Assembly (NCBI GenBank): GCA_023443455.1
Contig: JAEZUE010000034.1
Span: 1 to 14,238, forward strand
Direction: 5' to 3'
Source of the DNA: Verrucomicrobiota bacterium
GTDB lineage: Bacteria; Verrucomicrobiota; Verrucomicrobiia; Opitutales; Opitutaceae
Length of the DNA: 14,238 nt
The notes under the pieces were generated by a model that ran no database searches, was not told the DNA's origin, and saw only the letters and a list, made by a program, of their open reading frames with translations. Shown here one piece after another: positions 12,582 to 14,238 of this stretch; position 1 is the first letter of the stretch; every line of letters begins with the position of its first letter. A program made the translations under genes and the position numbers.

Positions 12582-14238
12582 ATGCAAAGCCCTAAGAAAA
12601 CTGCCGCGTTCCGCCGCCACCTCCCGCGGGTTGCCGCCGCGCTCCCGCTCGTGCTGGCCACCTCGCTCTCCGCCCAGGCGGAGACCGCCGACCAACCCTC
12701 CGCCGCCGACGACCGCGAGGTCGTCGTGCTCTCGCCCTTCACCGTGTCCGACAAGCAGACACACGGCTACCAGGCCACCAACTCCATCGGCGGCACCCGC
12801 TCCAACACCCCGATCAAGGACGTGCCGCTGAACATCCAGGTCTTCACCAAAGACCTCGCGCAGGACATCCTCGCCACCTCCCAGATCGACCTCGAGCGCT
12901 ACAATGCCGCGCTGGTCAACGGCGGCGCCGATGTGCATTCCACCAATGCCATCCAGCAAGCCTACAACGGCTTCCTCTTCCGCGGCTACGTCCAGAACTG
13001 GGGCATCCGCGACGGCGTGCGCCAATACGATCCGATCGACATGCAGGGCATCGCCCGCGTCGAGCTGGTCAAGGGCCCCGCCGCCCCGCTCTACGGTCTC
13101 TCGTACCCGGGCGGTATCATGAACGTCGTCACCAAGGAGGTCGACTTCTCCGACAACTTCACCGTCATCGGCGCCTCGATCCAGAACGAGGGCGAATGGC
13201 GCGCCACGATCGACGCCAACTACACCGGCGACATCGGCGACGGCGGCAAGTTCGGCGTGCGCGTCAACGCGGCCCGCGCCGAGACCGAGGACCACCGCGC
13301 CCATTCGGCCGGCCTGAGCAAGTTCACCCAGATCAACCTCGGCTGGCAGCCCCTCGCCGGCACCAACATCAAGTTCCTCGTCGAAGACGGCTACAAGGAG
13401 AAGCCCAACGGCCTCGGCTACTTCATGGACGGCGACACCCCGCTCCAGATGACCGACGGCAACCGCCACATCCCCTGGTCCTGGAACTGGGCCGACCCCC
13501 ACAACGTGCGCTCGGTCGACACCCAGTTGATCCGCGCCTCCATCACCCAATCCATCGGCGACAACGTCGACCTTCACGCCTACTACCAGTCGGCCGACCG
13601 CAAGAACGTCGACAGCAACGGCTGGGACGCCTCCGGCGGCGGCGGCAGCGCCGCCAGCTGGGATGCCGCCAGCGGCACCGGTTGGCTCACCAACCGCAAC
13701 GTCATCCGCAAGACCTTCCACTACCGCGACTGGTGCAACTCGCAACGCGCCTACGGCTTGACCGCCGTGCTGCGCCTCGAGACCGGCCCGCTCAAACACA
13801 CCTTCACCGCCGGCGGTGCCGCGTGGGCCGAGAAGTTCCACTCCGACAAAGGCCTGCAACCCGGCGATTCGCCCTTCGCGATCGAGTTCCCGGTCTCCAC
13901 CGCCGCCACGCCCAGCGCCGTGCCGCTCCTGCCGCCCAGCGACTACGTGATGAGCGTCGGCAGCCCGAACGAGAACAACACCAACGACTACTACTTCGCC
14001 AGCTGGCAGATGTACGCGCTCGACGATCGGCTCAAGCTCAACGCCGCGATCAACCGCACCAACATCAAGAACATCCAGTACGGCAGCCCCGCCAACATCA
14101 CCGAGCAGTCCAAGAACTCGCCGATGATCGGCGCGATGTTCGACGTCACCAAGGAGATCTCCCTCTTCGCGGTGCACTCGACCTCGCTCTTCCCGACCAC
14201 CGACAAGAACGACTTCGACGTGCAGATGCCCCCGGTCA
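12582..14238 (+). CDS. TonB-dependent outer-membrane receptor (cut by window edge)
   Basis: Outer-membrane beta-barrel with a plug domain that imports a ligand using TonB energy. The window holds the first 552 residues; the C-terminal barrel is missing. The ATG at 12582 gives a signal peptide (MQSPKKTAAFRRHLPRVAAA, cut after AQA at residue 33). Next is a TonB-box-like segment REVVVLSPFTV (45-55), then GYQATNSIGGTRSNTPIKDV. The plug (about 78-187) includes FLFRGYVQNWGIRDGV (131-146), ARVELVKGPAAPLYG (158-172) and PGGIMNVVTKE (176-186). Barrel strands follow. No N-terminal signalling domain is present, so it is not a FecA-type regulator. The SPFTV-type segment is characteristic of Opitutaceae receptors (family knowledge, not searched). 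The substrate cannot be told. No ribosome binding site precedes the start (CCCCAAACAACAA). Confidence 0.96.
   Translation, partial: MQSPKKTAAFRRHLPRVAAALPLVLATSLSAQAETADQPSAADDREVVVLSPFTVSDKQTHGYQATNSIGGTRSNTPIKDVPLNIQVFTKDLAQDILATSQIDLERYNAALVNGGADVHSTNAIQQAYNGFLFRGYVQNWGIRDGVRQYDPIDMQGIARVELVKGPAAPLYGLSYPGGIMNVVTKEVDFSDNFTVIGASIQNEGEWRATIDANYTGDIGDGGKFGVRVNAARAETEDHRAHSAGLSKFTQINLGWQPLAGTNIKFLVEDGYKEKPNGLGYFMDGDTPLQMTDGNRHIPWSWNWADPHNVRSVDTQLIRASITQSIGDNVDLHAYYQSADRKNVDSNGWDASGGGGSAASWDAASGTGWLTNRNVIRKTFHYRDWCNSQRAYGLTAVLRLETGPLKHTFTAGGAAWAEKFHSDKGLQPGDSPFAIEFPVSTAATPSAVPLLPPSDYVMSVGSPNENNTNDYYFASWQMYALDDRLKLNAAINRTNIKNIQYGSPANITEQSKNSPMIGAMFDVTKEISLFAVHSTSLFPTTDKNDFDVQMPPV

Noticed and set aside
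12411..14177. 588-codon open frame on the minus strand
   Set aside because: It is antisense to the TonB-dependent receptor, which has a signal peptide and plug motifs; the shadow has none.
1..14238. CRISPR array, insertion sequence or phage attachment site
   Set aside because: No regularly spaced direct repeats, transposase-like frame or integrase was seen, and neither tRNA gene has a visible duplicated 3' end in the window.

Overview
This GC-rich bacterial window holds the core translation/transcription cluster tRNA-Thr – tuf – tRNA-Trp – secE – nusG – rplK – rplA – rplJ – rplL – rpoB on the minus strand (6162 down to 1). Upstream of it, also on the minus strand, lie a beta-CASP RNase, a large secreted TPR protein and an ExbB/ExbD/TonB-like set. 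The right edge has a TonB-dependent receptor on the plus strand. The TonB-box region of the receptor (VVVLSPFTVS followed by GYQATNS and GGTR) and the form of EF-Tu suggest Verrucomicrobiota, probably Opitutales/Opitutaceae. That placement is inference from family knowledge, not from a search.

Layout: 1-1390 is the N-terminal 463 codons of rpoB, cut by the window edge. 1391-1568 is a leader with two perfect hairpins. rplL, rplJ, rplA, rplK, nusG and secE follow with gaps of 9 to about 150 bases. tRNA-Trp(CCA) sits 9 bases before secE, and a large hairpin plus T-tract sits between it and tuf. tRNA-Thr(GGT) opens the cluster, preceded by an AT-rich promoter-like stretch. 6249-8120 holds three closely packed genes: a single-pass membrane protein with a TonB-like C-terminus, an ExbD-type protein and an ExbB-type protein. 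8180-10822 is an 880-residue TPR protein with a signal peptide. 10884-12281 is an MBL/beta-CASP RNA-processing nuclease. 12282-12581 is non-coding, and 12582 to the end is the receptor.

The right-hand part reads as envelope biology. A proton-channel pair (ExbB/ExbD), a candidate energy transducer and a periplasmic TPR scaffold are adjacent, with an outer-membrane receptor about 1.8 kb beyond the TPR gene. The ExbD-type protein appears to carry Asn where the family normally has its essential transmembrane Asp, so this may be a divergent or non-classical motor.

The main points for a second look are the EF-Tu switch I region, which lacks the near-universal RGITI sequence; the ExbD Asp-to-Asn change with a non-standard TonB-like partner; terminator-like hairpins between tuf and tRNA-Trp, rplJ and rplL, and rplL and rpoB; and the near absence of Shine-Dalgarno sequences, even in front of ribosomal protein genes.
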